A stretch of 64,000 nt of DNA from the NCBI GenBank assembly GCA_014529385.2, contig CM043952.1, positions 70,625,299 to 70,689,298 on the forward strand. The letters are read 5' to 3'. Below are positions 32,340-45,988 of this stretch, one piece after another; within the stretch, counting starts at the first letter, position 1; each line of letters starts with the position of its first letter. Source of the stretch: Adiantum capillus-veneris (lineage: Eukaryota > Streptophyta > Polypodiopsida > Polypodiales > Pteridaceae). The notes below the pieces were generated by a model that saw nothing but the letters and a program-made list of their open reading frames with translations, had not been told where the DNA came from and searched no databases. A program made the position numbers and the translations under genes.

Positions 32340-33029
32340 AAAGGAGGCCTCAGATACCTCTACCTCCTCTATGGGCTCATCAATGACAGTACTAGCTCTA
32401 AATTGAGCCATATCAAAATTTGAACTCTCCTGCTCCTCAACTACAACATCAATTTCCTCCTCCTCTAGAACTTCACTTTTCTCAAGCTACAGGACTGTGG
32501 AAACATTTGTATTTGTTCCCTCTTTGTTTGTATCTTTCACTTCATCACCTTTGGCTTGCATATCAACTTTAAGGAACAAAAAGAAAAGAAAGGCAACTTC
32601 TTTTGGAACAAGGTTGCAAGGCTTTGAATGTACTGGACAAGAAGTGGTCGGTGGACAAATAAAAGAAGTCTTCTTGGAAAATCTTCCTAATCTCCTTGTT
32701 ACTTTGCCTTTCTCAATTGAGTTGGTAGTAAATTCAGTTAGATGACAATAAGTCTTGCCATCCAACACCAAACACTTACCCTCAACTGTCTCTTCAAACT
32801 CTTTGAATTCCTCTAACAAAAAGTCCTTCAATTTTTCTAGCATAACTGCAAGATCAAACAAAAGATTGAATATTTCATATGCCTTTGAGTACACTTCCAT
32901 TTCACCACCATCCATGACAACGACCAAGAGCTTCTCACTTGGTCTCTTCTCTAAAATCTCTTCATGACCTTCACCAATAAGACTCACATTTTGGTTGAAA
33001 AGATTGGTACCAGACTTGAGACTTTGCAC
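32340..33029 (-). CDS. Hypothetical acidic frame of unknown function
   Basis: An open minus-strand frame of 180 codons runs from 33029 to 32487. It starts with a non-ATG codon; the first convincing ATG is near 32912, giving MDGGEMEVYSKAYEIF. The product is Glu/Lys-rich with a heptad-like middle (LAVMLEKLKDFLLEEFKEFEE) and a Cys/Pro patch (ICPPTTSCPVHSKPC). After the stop the strand still reads as acidic sequence to about 32340, so it may be a broken longer gene or one exon. It lies tail-to-tail with the unknown coding region at 30271-32290 and may belong to the same inserted segment. I do not recognise it. Confidence 0.3.
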
Positions 33030-33730
33030 CGAACTTTAAAACCTAATGACGCGAAACAAGCCTGAAGAAGACTGCAACTATATCCTATCACGTCGTGCAG
33101 GAGGTTTAGGGTGTCAAGGCTAGTGAAAAAATTAGACCCGAACGGCACAATACAGGTACGAGGCAGATTCTACGTGCAAACACCGCCTATCGCGTCGTTC
33201 GGGATAGAAAGGAATGGCAGATGGGGAAGGAGGGAGAGCAGAGGAATGGAGTCGAGGTGAGGGAATGAGAGTGCTTTGAATGGGTTAGAGGATGTATAAA
33301 GGATAGAGAGGAATGGGGTTGAGGTGAGGGAATGAGAGTGCTTTGAATGCTTTGTAGGGGTTAAAGGAGTAAACAAAATAATATGTAAGAAGCTTTAACA
33401 GCGCGATTATCCTTAGGTCAAAATCCTTCAACACCTCCTACTCGCGTCGTGCGGTCAGAACAAGTAATAAAGCACTAAAAATGGCTATAAAAGTCGTTTG
33501 AGTATGTATAATCGCGTCCTAAAGGATTGTCGTAGGGTGTGGGAAGGCAAAGAAAACGGCAAGGGTCAAGCTTATATAATTTTGTGTCTTTGTGGCTTGT
33601 GTAAGAAGGTGTTGCCAATGAATAGGACAATGACAAACCAAGATACACTACTTGGCACTTGATAAAGTCATAGTCAAGGGTGCGTTCAATTCATGCATCA
33701 TCTAAGACGTCCACTATAAGGCAGGGAAGA
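33030..33730. other. Right part of the foreign segment, with CGCGTCGT motifs and a tandem repeat
   Basis: The motif TCGCGTCGT or close variants recurs near 33092, 33188 and 33433 in otherwise AT-rich DNA. 33241-33374 is a 67-bp tandem duplication. No gene is seen. Confidence 0.5.
33241..33374. repeat. 67-bp tandem duplication
   Basis: GAGGAATGG.GTNGAGGTGAG at 33241 and again at 33308, followed by a shared GGGAATGAGAGTGCTTTGAA. The second unit is partly diverged at its end. Confidence 0.85.
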
Positions 33731-33737
33731 AGGAATT

Positions 33738-33930
33738 CATACAAATTTATACGAATCCAAAAGTATAGAAATTTTGAATTTCCATAGAGTATAGTTGGTG
33801 CCATCAAGCTTGCCTTCTGTGAAGACTGGTGCACGAATGCGAAGTGGAGTAGCACCGACAAAAACATTTGAAGACGCCAACATAATAAGGGATTGATTTT
33901 GCAAGGTAAAACAAGTACTTCTCATACAAT
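33738..33930 (-). mobile_element. Copia gag N-terminal remnant (Copia-4)
   Basis: The minus strand reads the start of a Copia gag (FTEGKLDGTNYTLWKFKISI, the conserved opening of the family) just inside a primer site and LTR. It is broken off at about 33738, where the foreign segment begins. Confidence 0.75.
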
Positions 33931-33962
33931 CTTAGCTATGAGCATGTAATACTTTGATACCA

Positions 33963-34384
33963 TGTAAGAAACGTAGAAAAAAATAGAATCTTGTAGCAAG
34001 GAGAGTAGTGAGAGATGCAATGAAACAGATTGGTGGGAAATAAAAATTTAGATTAGCACTATTACAAAGTAATGGCATCATCCACCCTTGCAATCTCAAG
34101 GTAGAGCATATATGGTAATATAGACAACTAGACCTAGTAGAAAGGAATACAATGTGTTGGTTATCTTTCAATATAGGATTCCATGGTTCATGGAGATGGC
34201 CTCCTTATATAGTGCTAGAGGTGGGTGGTATGTGTGTGCGTGCGTGTGTGGCATGTGTAGTATTCACTATGCCAACACATCGTCTACAACCACTGGCCAC
34301 CATCCATAGTACTAATGGCATGTACAGATGACCTAGTATCATAGGGAATATTATAAGTTGGACTCCCAAATCATCTCTGTAACA
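33963..34384 (-). repeat. Copia-4 5' LTR (422 bp)
   Basis: On the minus strand it starts TGTTACAGAG at 34384 and ends TTCTTACA at 33963, next to a primer site reading TGGTATCAAAG (33953-33964, overlapping the terminal A). The first ~235 bp recur at 25949-26185. Confidence 0.75.
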
Positions 34385-35150
34385 TCCATGGTCACAAGTA
34401 AAGACCTCATCAGCATGTAAGCTGGAATCACCAAATACATGTGCACTATTGGCTTCTCCTCATATGGGGACCTTACAAACTATATAGCATACATGATGGT
34501 GGGAAAAATTGATAGGTGGGCATTGTAGCTATACTAACAAAAAATACCCATAAAGAACAAGTTACAAGCAAAACAAGCTTTAAAGGCCTAGCTAATATTA
34601 TAATAGAAATTTGATTTTTCCTACCAAATATAAGCTACACAAGGTGACACGTTCCTTTTACTTGGTTTTTTTGATTTACTGTCAGATTACTACTGCAATC
34701 ATTTTATTTGCTTCTCTATCGAGTAAAATAGACATGTGATGACTTCCACTTGTCATCCCTTTTGGATATACAAAATCGTAATCAAGGACATAATTAGAAC
34801 ATTTATTCCTCGTGGTCTATCTTTTTGAATCTCAAAATGGCAAGATCACCAAAGTGTACCTTGGCAAATTGTTAAATGCAATTACATACGAAGTACAAAC
34901 ACTTCTGGCATTAGTAGTCATCAAATTACACTCAATTCTAACAAAGACTAAAAATCCAAATTGGAGAAAAAACTGACTACAAAAAAAGCTAATCATGATC
35001 TTCATTCAACTTTAGCAAAACGGACACGAAACAATTACATGTAAAATAAGAGATTCTAGCTTGTATATAAAGCTACAAATTTCGCATAACGTTGCATCCC
35101 TTCACATCTCTAATTGACTTTGGCTATTTGAAGGCTTATAACAAACCTTG
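34385..35150. other. No recognisable feature
   Basis: AT-rich DNA with no protein-like frame and no clear repeat seen. Confidence 0.5.
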
Positions 35151-35179
35151 CAAAGCATTGGTCTTATGACATGGAGATT

Positions 35180-35500
35180 ACTTTCATAAAGTCTTTCTTA
35201 TGTAAAGAAGGCTACTTCCACGAAAGTCTCTCTTATGAAGGAGGTGTTTGACTTGATCATGAAGAAAGCTAGCTATATTATTACATCACATTTGAATGAG
35301 TTTAGCATTATCTTTCATCAATTCGCAAGCACAAAATTGTATGCAGGCTAATATGGTTATTATGTTCGTCATGGGACATGTTTGTGACTAGTATTAACAA
35401 TTCATCACCACTTGGTGGCACTCGAAACTTTGACGATGTGGTTGTTAGCTTGCTTATAGAGAATAATAGACACGGGTCCATTGACCAAGGCAACAAGATG
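35180..35500 (+). mobile_element. Copia gag fragment
   Basis: The plus strand has the Copia gag signature in pieces: a block with HLNEFSIIFHQFAS near 35290-35330, and then SWDMFVTSINNSSPLGG near 35370-35420 followed by FDDVVVSLLIENN. It is broken and no LTR was found next to it. Confidence 0.6.
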
Positions 35501-36905
35501 GTAGCTCTCATTATATATATAGGGGTAGAAAGTATGTTAGGGGAAGTCTTGTGAGAGAAGAAAGTTTTGCAAGACAAGAACAATGTTGAATCCTTTCATT
35601 GCAAAAGCAAAACCACATAAAGAAAAATTTCTTTAAAGAAGAAAAGAGGAGAAGAAGCATGATGATGACAAGAGAGGATGAAGGCAAGGCCAAAACTGAA
35701 GAGGTCATAGTAGTCACAAATGATTTCTGTGATGTCTACAGTCTTCTTTGCCTCTTCATTACTCTTATGAGAGTAGCAATTGAGGATGTGTTAATTTGGG
35801 CAATGATATGTGACACATTGGATACGAAAAATACTTCTCTCAACCTTTTTGATCTTTGTTTATTTTGATGAATGCAAGATATGCATCAAATGTCACAAAG
35901 AGTTTTATGTCTACTTCAAAGTGCGAAAACTGCACGAGAGATCTTTGTGTTCCTTGTCTAATCATTATGTACTCTCCATATGCCCTTTGGTATACTGGCA
36001 ATATGAAGACATGAACAAGACACAAGGAGACAACCATAAGAGGACAAGTGGAGCGGCAAGAATATTACATGCGAAAAAGAGCTACCCAACATGAAGAGCC
36101 ACCCCTTATTTCTGTACAGAAGGGTGTTGGCACTCAAGTAAAGAGGCTAAGCTGGTAACTCACACACACGTGGAAGGATACATACCAAACATATGCATTA
36201 CTCAACAGCCTTTCTATGAGCCAAAATTATGATTCTTGAAGTCTAAATAAGTTGATTATGTTACCCTACATGCTCATTATTGCATAAGTTGGGACATTCA
36301 AGTGTACCTAGGAATAACTCAAATGTACGCATTTGACAGTTATATATTCCATATTTGTCTATAAACACGAAGAGATCGGTAGAATGTAAGACAAAGGTGA
36401 TTGCACTCTATGGTTGCGGGAACTTTTAAACATTCAAAATATTTGAGTGCTGTTTAGACACTTCACTCCCTTCTCTACCACATTGGTTGTCTTCATCTAC
36501 GACAATATTGTGCAAAAAGAAATTTCAAATGTGCCTCTTACCGGCATATCATAAGCACAACCATCTTTGAGAAAACACAGCTTTTTGTGGATTTTAAATC
36601 TAACCAGAGAAGAAAAGCACTGATGAACAAAATACGAGAAAAATTAATGGCTATATGAAATAAGGTTTTTTTTTTTTTTTTGGAGGAAAGTAGAAATGCA
36701 AATTACTGAGAAAATGAAGATAGAAGTACCCCACAGGAAGGGGGTGGGTATATTAAAGTTGTAGATGGGACAAAAAAACATAAAATCAAAATGGAAATGC
36801 CACCATTTAGTTACTCAGGGCTCGTAACCGAGCGAAGGAGCTTAATCAGGCACCCACCTCCGACAATCTTATGGTTACACAAATTGTTGCCAGAGGAAAG
36901 TGCAT

Positions 36906-36944
<39 letters not shown>

Positions 36945-36988
36945 GAAGAAGAAAGAAGAGAATTTTTAACATCGTAGGAAGCTATCCC

Positions 36989-37043
<55 letters not shown>

Positions 37044-37137
37044 AGAAGATGAAGAACAGAATTTTAATGTCATAGGAAACTATCCCAAGAGACCTTAAAG
37101 ATCTATCTGACGAGGCGAATTGAACTGGAGACCTGTT

Positions 37138-37177
<40 letters not shown>

Positions 37178-38073
37178 AATTGTATTGTCGTCTGAGAAAA
37201 GGGCCATGTCAAGACAAACAATGTACAATGGTGCCCATATCCATGTGTACCATGCATGACCTTGGGAAAGAACTGGTAAACAACACTGCATAAAAGTGGA
37301 CTATGGGGCATGTACAACGCTCATGGAATCTACAGAAACTGCACATATAGACTCCCAAATGCACCCTAACCCTAGCATGCTACAAGCGCACAATATGCTC
37401 CCTATGAAAGACATTACTTCCATCCTGAAGATAAGCTAGGGTTAGGAGAGCACTTCATCCATGTAGGAACAATACAAGAAAACAAACTCAAATCTCTCTA
37501 GTCTCTTTTGGCAGAGACGAGAAGGTGCAATGGTAAAATGCGTGAGTATGAAGTAAGGCAGTAGCTTTTGATGCTACGCAATACCAAACTCTAATGTCTC
37601 TTCCACCCCCAGTATTGCACATGAGACTTGGGGGCAGCTTTCAACAGAAACAGTAATGGGAATGAAAGGTCAAAACAAGAGACTGTAATGAGGCTGAATA
37701 GGCGGTATACCAGTTAGTACCTCTACTCCAGTACCCATTGGGCTCGAAGAGACAAGTTGAAAGTCCACACTGCATTCACACAAGCCAGTAAGTGCAGGGA
37801 GCAAACAACTTCAAAGCAAAGCTGGTTTCTACCAGGAGAGAACACCGCAATAACGGCCATTGAAGTCCAAGACTCCAGGGGTAATTATGATCCCATCTAG
37901 AAACAGAAAGGCTCAAGCCCCCAAACCCAAATAAACACTCAAGTCAGCTCTCTGAAAGACAAAAATATATATATCCAAAAGCCAAATCTAAAGGACAGTT
38001 AAGTTCGGAACCAGAGAAAAAAAGAAACCAATACAAATTTTCATATTAACAATGTTTATTAGCCTCAGTGACC
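35501..38073. other. Intergenic DNA with three (GA)n tracts; 3' flank of the DUF760 gene
   Basis: No convincing gene. (GA)n tracts lie at 36909-36942, 36992-37040 and 37141-37175. The segments after the first two tracts are similar to each other (AGGAAACTATCCC / AGGAAGCTATCCC), so a unit of about 85 bp plus GA tract was duplicated. 37500-38073 probably includes the 3' UTR of the minus-strand gene ending at 38074. No clear polyadenylation signal was chosen. Confidence 0.5.
36909..37175. repeat. Three (GA)n tracts with duplicated spacer
   Basis: Tracts of about 17, 24 and 17 GA units are separated by GA-rich AAGAAGAAGA stretches and a duplicated ATTTTTAA..ATCGTAGGAAGCTATCCC-type spacer. Confidence 0.85.
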
Positions 38074-41702
<3,629 letters not shown>

Positions 41703-42600
41703 GCTGTACAATATGAACAAAAAAGAATGAGCCAATATAAGACATACATGTCTTTCAGAATTTGCAATAAACACGCCATACATCATGCAACATGGCCATC
41801 TGCACCTGAATAGGGACAGAGCACATGCAAAAAACTGCTACAACACATAAGAGACTCCGGAAATATGCATTCAACTTGGCAATTATTATAAGGCAGAAAG
41901 CAGAAAGATGAGGTAGAATAAGCAGATAGAAATCAGTTAGACAAAGAATTGCAGATAACGCAGGCTAGACAAGGCAGATAGGCATGCAATGATGAATGAA
42001 TCCAAAACAGACCACGAATGATTAATCAGAACATGAAGAAGCGCAGGTTCCATTGCACAAGAAAATGCAGGCAAAAAACATCCACATGGGTATTACGTAA
42101 GGCACCTTGAGAAGCAAAAAAACACAGAGACAAAACGGAAAAGCAATAGCCTGATGAGTGGAGAGACGAACCTGAGACTGATACGGCAATGGAAGGGGAT
42201 ATGCTCCGGAGGTGGAGCAGAAAGAAGAGAGCCGAAGCTCTCCGTCCACACTCCGCGAGCGAGCGAGAGAGAGAGAAGACCTCTTTTGAGAGGAGATGAG
42301 ATCCGTATATGGGCAGCCAATCGGCCCTGGAACCTTGCAACGGGCCGACCTTGTGTGAAATGCTGTGGCTAGTGCCACATGAACACAATTCTCTTTGAAT
42401 AGGATATCCACACATCCTATCCCCCTTTCTTGTGCTTGTGCTTGGGCTTGCAAGGTCAATAACTTGTGAGAAACTCACAAGGGCCTGCTTGGGCTTGTGT
42501 GTGTGTGTGTGTGAGAGAGAGTGAGTGAGAGAGAGAGAGAGAGAGAGAGAACTTTTAGGAAAAAAAAGGAAGAGAGAGACCAAACTTTTAGGCAGAAAAA
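41703..42600 (-). promoter_or_regulatory. Probable 5' UTR exon, first intron and proximal promoter of the DUF760 gene
   Basis: A pyrimidine-rich acceptor (TTTTTTGTTCATATTGTACAG) ends at 41704, one base before the start ATG, so an upstream non-coding exon is expected. A candidate exon ends at 42172 (AG/GTTCGT), although GT sites at about 42109 and 42100 are alternatives. It contains a 3-codon upstream frame (ATG TGG CAC then stop, on the minus strand near 42370-42381). A (CT)n tract on the gene strand (about 42519-42550), typical of plant 5' leaders, lies further upstream. Confidence 0.5.
42487..42550. repeat. (GT)n and (GA)n tract
   Basis: GT units (about 42496-42512) are followed by GA-rich repeats to 42550. 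On the gene strand this is a CT/CA leader-like tract upstream of the DUF760 gene. Confidence 0.9.
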
Positions 42601-42679
42601 GGACAAGAGAGAAGTGACTTCTCTTAAACCCTCATCGCATAGACATGGTAGGCCAAATATTAGATTAAACTTTACTTAA

Positions 42680-42702
42680 GGGGGTGGGGGCGGGGGCGGG
42701 GG
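42680..42702 (+). promoter_or_regulatory. Strong G-quadruplex motif upstream of the DUF760 gene
   Basis: Four runs of five G are separated by single bases (G5-T-G5-C-G5-C-G5). Single-nucleotide loops and long G runs make this close to ideal for a parallel quadruplex. It lies about 360 bp upstream of the probable 5' exon, with the G-rich strand being the template strand of the gene. Confidence 0.85.
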
Positions 42703-42938
42703 CACGCCTTAAATCCATACCACATACACATGGTTGGCGAAAGATTACATTTCAACACACACACACACACACACACATACACTTGCCTTGTGCACATGCA
42801 TGCATTCCTTTGCATTTCCCAATGGAGAGAAGCATTAGGACCCACCCTGCCACTGCTATCTAGGTGAGTGATCATTTGTGAAGCAAACGAAAATCATCCC
42901 CCCTCCCAATCTATAGTTGAGGTAGCCTCAGATTTTCT
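42703..42938. other. Intergenic, (CA)n tract only
   Basis: A (CA)n tract at about 42755-42776. No gene is seen. Confidence 0.5.
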
Positions 42939-43452
42939 TGCACAAAAAGCATCATGCATGACTTTGAGCCATGACCATCTTCTTCTTATAATGGAAATTG
43001 ATAAATAGTTGTTTATTGTGGTTAACAGGTGGCAAAAACATAAGTGAACAATGGATTATACAAAAGCATTATGGTTATTTAAGTGCTCTTTATGAGCTAT
43101 GGTCATTATTATGCCCAAGCATACAATCTATATTTATTTTGAGCATTCAAGAAATTTATAAATAAATACGTGCAAGAGAAAAATGCTCACTCTTGCACGA
43201 GAGAAGCTTGTACTTAATGTCTGTGTTATTCTTCCCCCTTCTCTTCCTTCTCCTCTCTCATTGTGCATGTGTAGCACTCTGCTCTAAGAGGTGCATTTAA
43301 ACAGGTTTTTGTTCTCTTTGTCTCTCTTTTATCGCGTATAGCTTTGATTATGTGCAAGGATGATTCATTAGGTATGTAGATCTATGGATTTTGATGTTAG
43401 TGCTATGCTATTTTGTGTATTTTGTAGGCCCTCTATAGTCTCGATTGTTGCA
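42939..43452 (+). repeat. Possible LTR of a further Copia element, with primer site
   Basis: TGGTATCAGAGCAC at 43454-43467 is a clear initiator-Met-type primer site, one base after ...GATTGTTGCA, which would be an LTR end at 43452. The LTR start is uncertain; TGCAC at about 42939 would give matching TGCA ends. Copia-1 is inserted 38 bp downstream, so the rest of this element's leader would resume after 61391. No coding was recognised there. Confidence 0.4.
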
Positions 43453-43490
43453 GTGGTATCAGAGCACAGGCTAAGCTCCTGCAACTTAAT

Positions 43491-43683
43491 TGTTGGGTTT
43501 CAGGCCCCGTTGGCCGGCTTGCGACCGGGTGCCCAACCATTTACATTCTTTTGGTTATAATGAAGAATAAGGAGATGAGAGTCTATTCTCTCATATGCTC
43601 CACCAAGACACTGTGTCTCTGTGCTCATCCCCTTCCCCCTTTTCTCTCCATCCTTCTCTTGCACTCCATAGCCATTTCCCACA
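43491..43683 (+). repeat. Copia-1 5' LTR
   Basis: 193 bp, TG to CA. It is followed two bases later by TGGTATCAGAGCTC (43686-43699), the initiator-Met-type primer site. It is 14 bp longer than the 3' LTR because of length changes near its start and middle. Confidence 0.92.
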
Positions 43684-43699
43684 AGTGGTATCAGAGCTC

Positions 43700-44400
43700 A
43701 TGTCTCTCGACTCCGAGCCCCGGCACTTCCCCTTCCCCACCCCGTGCGTGCAGCGGCCCCGAGCAAGGGGAGCTTGGCAAACTCTGCAGGATAGAGCAGG
43801 TAATCGGGACAACAAGCTCGTAGGAAATCGAATCTCACAATGAGCAGCAGGTCGAGCAGAAGTAGGGAATTCTTAGCAGGCAGAGAATTGAGCAAGTTTT
43901 GAGGACTTGAGCAGGTCGACAACGAGCAGAATCGGGCACACACACCGAGTAGAGCAAGGAATCAGGAGCAGCAGCACCGAGTTGCAGTCGAAGGCAACGA
44001 GAGGCAAATTATGCAAGGCATTCAGGTGACTTGAGCAAGGCCGAACACACACACACACACTCTCAAAGGCCTTTCAGTAGGCAGCGTTGTGCATGCAATT
44101 GACGAGGAGCTTGCTGAAATCGAAGCAGGTCTGGCATGGAAGCAAATATAGAAGTCGAGCATAGATTGGGAGACACACACACATCCACACATTCATCCTT
44201 TGCTTGTGAGATCGATTGTCTGCTCTGCAAGGAATCGACAGTGCAGAATTTGATTTTTTAATTGAGTTTGACTTAACACACCATGGTGTGTGCAAGGGCT
44301 CCCATCAAAAGCCCTCGACACCCCGAGCTCACACATGCCCGTGAGGGAACTTGAGAGATAGAGACAGAGAGCGAGCAAGCATGAGAGAGTGAGTGGGGTG

Positions 44401-44452
<52 letters not shown>

Positions 44453-44529
44453 AAACAAGGTTTTCGAACATCGACACCGGATTTCTCGACATTGATTCTT
44501 AGACATCGACATCGACACCACTCTAAGGC

Positions 44530-44565
<36 letters not shown>

Positions 44566-44641
44566 AACAGGGTTTTCGAACATCGACACCGGATTTCTCG
44601 ACATCGATTCTTAGACATCGACATCGACACCACTCTAAGGC

Positions 44642-44692
<51 letters not shown>

Positions 44693-44733
44693 TGGCTCCG
44701 ACATCGACATTGACATCGACACCACTCTCAGGC

Positions 44734-44769
<36 letters not shown>

Positions 44770-45988
44770 CCGGCTCCGACACCAACACCACATCTCCGAC
44801 ATTGGCGAGAATGGATCAACTAGCTCTCGGCTAGTCCTTGACATCGCATCGATTTTGACACCGTCTAGGCAATTTCTCAATTTTCTCGGCTTTCCTGAAC
44901 GGTACAACACATCAATTTCACTACCATCCTTGCAACACGACACTGATACCTCTCCTTAAGGGCGGATATCAAAATCCAACCCGACGTCGTTCTTTGTGCT
45001 TGTGACATGCACGGGTGAGGTGCGTCTACCATAGAGGAGTGACACCCGGCATCGGCACCGAGCGCATCAATTGGACTTTACGGCACAGTTTTTGGCTACG
45101 TCACTATTGACGGCTATTCGACTAGCGCATTTTCGTCCGACGGCAAAAATGGGCACATACCGACACCGACACGCAAGTTATAGAGGGCTTTTAAGGCCGT
45201 TTAAACACACACAGATTCTCCAGGTTTCCAGACACTTACACACACAACGCTTTTCGGGAAATTTTGACAGTCATTTTGATAGTAGATTTTGTGCGGACAG
45301 GTGCGTTGGCAGATGCATGTTTGCTTTAGCACACCATAGTGCTATTGAGCTCTTTTGAGAGCAAATATTCCCGCAGGGATCACTTTTACTACATGCAGTA
45401 GTTCTTGACGTATGTTTGAGCGCAATCACTCATGTACATTGCGTTGCGGACACTACCTATTGTACTACGTGTGGAGCTATTTTTTGGCTATTTTGGTAGT
45501 TTTTTAGATCATTTCGGAGACTCGGACCGGAAGAGCCCTTTCTGAGACTGTGGCTAGTCCTTTTGTGTCTGTTTTAGCCTTTGGAGGGTTGATAGCGTGA
45601 AGTTTTCTTTGAGCTGGGATATTCTTGAATGTTGAGATACCTTTGGTGATACAGGTAGCTGGAGTTCCCCTCTTACGGTACCCTCGCTATATGATATGTA
45701 TTTGGGCAGTTTTTTGTGCTTTTGATGCCGAGTTGGCGATCACACAGCAGTGGTTTTGAGCAGTTGATGCCCAGTGGTTCTTTTGAGCAGTTTATACGTT
45801 TTTTGACTTGAGTTTTGACTCCTCATACAAAGGAGACTCTATCGGATTTTTCCTGCGAATCCATTTTATGCGTTCTTGGCACTTCTATCCGTTCTTACAC
45901 ATTGATTTTACTACTTTTGGTTGAGTTTTCGCTCCTATTCTAGGGGAAACTCTGCTAAAATTATCATAGGCAATTCACTATAAAGTTT
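43700..45988 (+). other. Very long Copia-1 leader with GA-rich minisatellite
   Basis: About 2.3 kb separate the primer site from gag, far more than the usual few tens to hundreds of bases. 44403-44815 contains four (GA)n tracts, each followed by a copy or part copy of a spacer rich in GACATCGACA. The rest shows no protein-like frame. The leader may have acquired foreign sequence, or it may be a family trait. Confidence 0.65.
44403..44815. repeat. (GA)n-spacer minisatellite in the Copia-1 leader
   Basis: Units start near 44451 and 44561 (GCAAACA(A/G)GGTTTTCGAACA, then GACATCGACATCGACACC), with shortened versions near 44691 and 44768. Each unit ends in a (GA)n tract of about 16-25 units. Confidence 0.9.

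Larger units (their letters stand above)
25949..34384 (-). mobile_element. Copia-4: old, heavily broken Ty1/Copia element with insertions
   Basis: On the minus strand, LTR sequence at 33963-34384 and related LTR sequence at 25949-26185 bracket Copia coding remains in the correct order: gag start (33738-33915), gag middle (~29420-29670), integrase end (28703-28990), reverse transcriptase (~27700-28330 and 26338-26640) and a piece of RNase H (~26190-26280). The simplest reading is one element. It is broken many times and interrupted by satellite-like DNA (about 26650-27680) and by a foreign 4-kb segment (about 29700-33730). It could also be two related elements, because gag sequence is missing between the two gag pieces. 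It is the most decayed large element in the window. Confidence 0.65.

Noticed and set aside
37110-37150. B-box-like GTTCAATTC on the minus strand, possible tRNA-derived SINE
   Set aside because: No matching A-box at the right distance and no SINE tail. A (GA)n tract lies where the A-box should be.
37520-37600. tRNA-like A-box (GGTGCAATGGTAAA) on the plus strand
   Set aside because: No cloverleaf can be drawn and no good B-box follows.
42172-42320. In-frame N-terminal extension of the DUF760 protein through the 5' exon
   Set aside because: The exon is open and in phase with 41703, and would look like a transit peptide, but there is no ATG in that frame between the upstream stop and the splice site.
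42022-42583. 145- and 185-codon minus-strand frames upstream of the DUF760 gene
   Set aside because: They run through the CT-rich leader and the probable donor site, and composition follows the repeats. The main protein starts at 41702.
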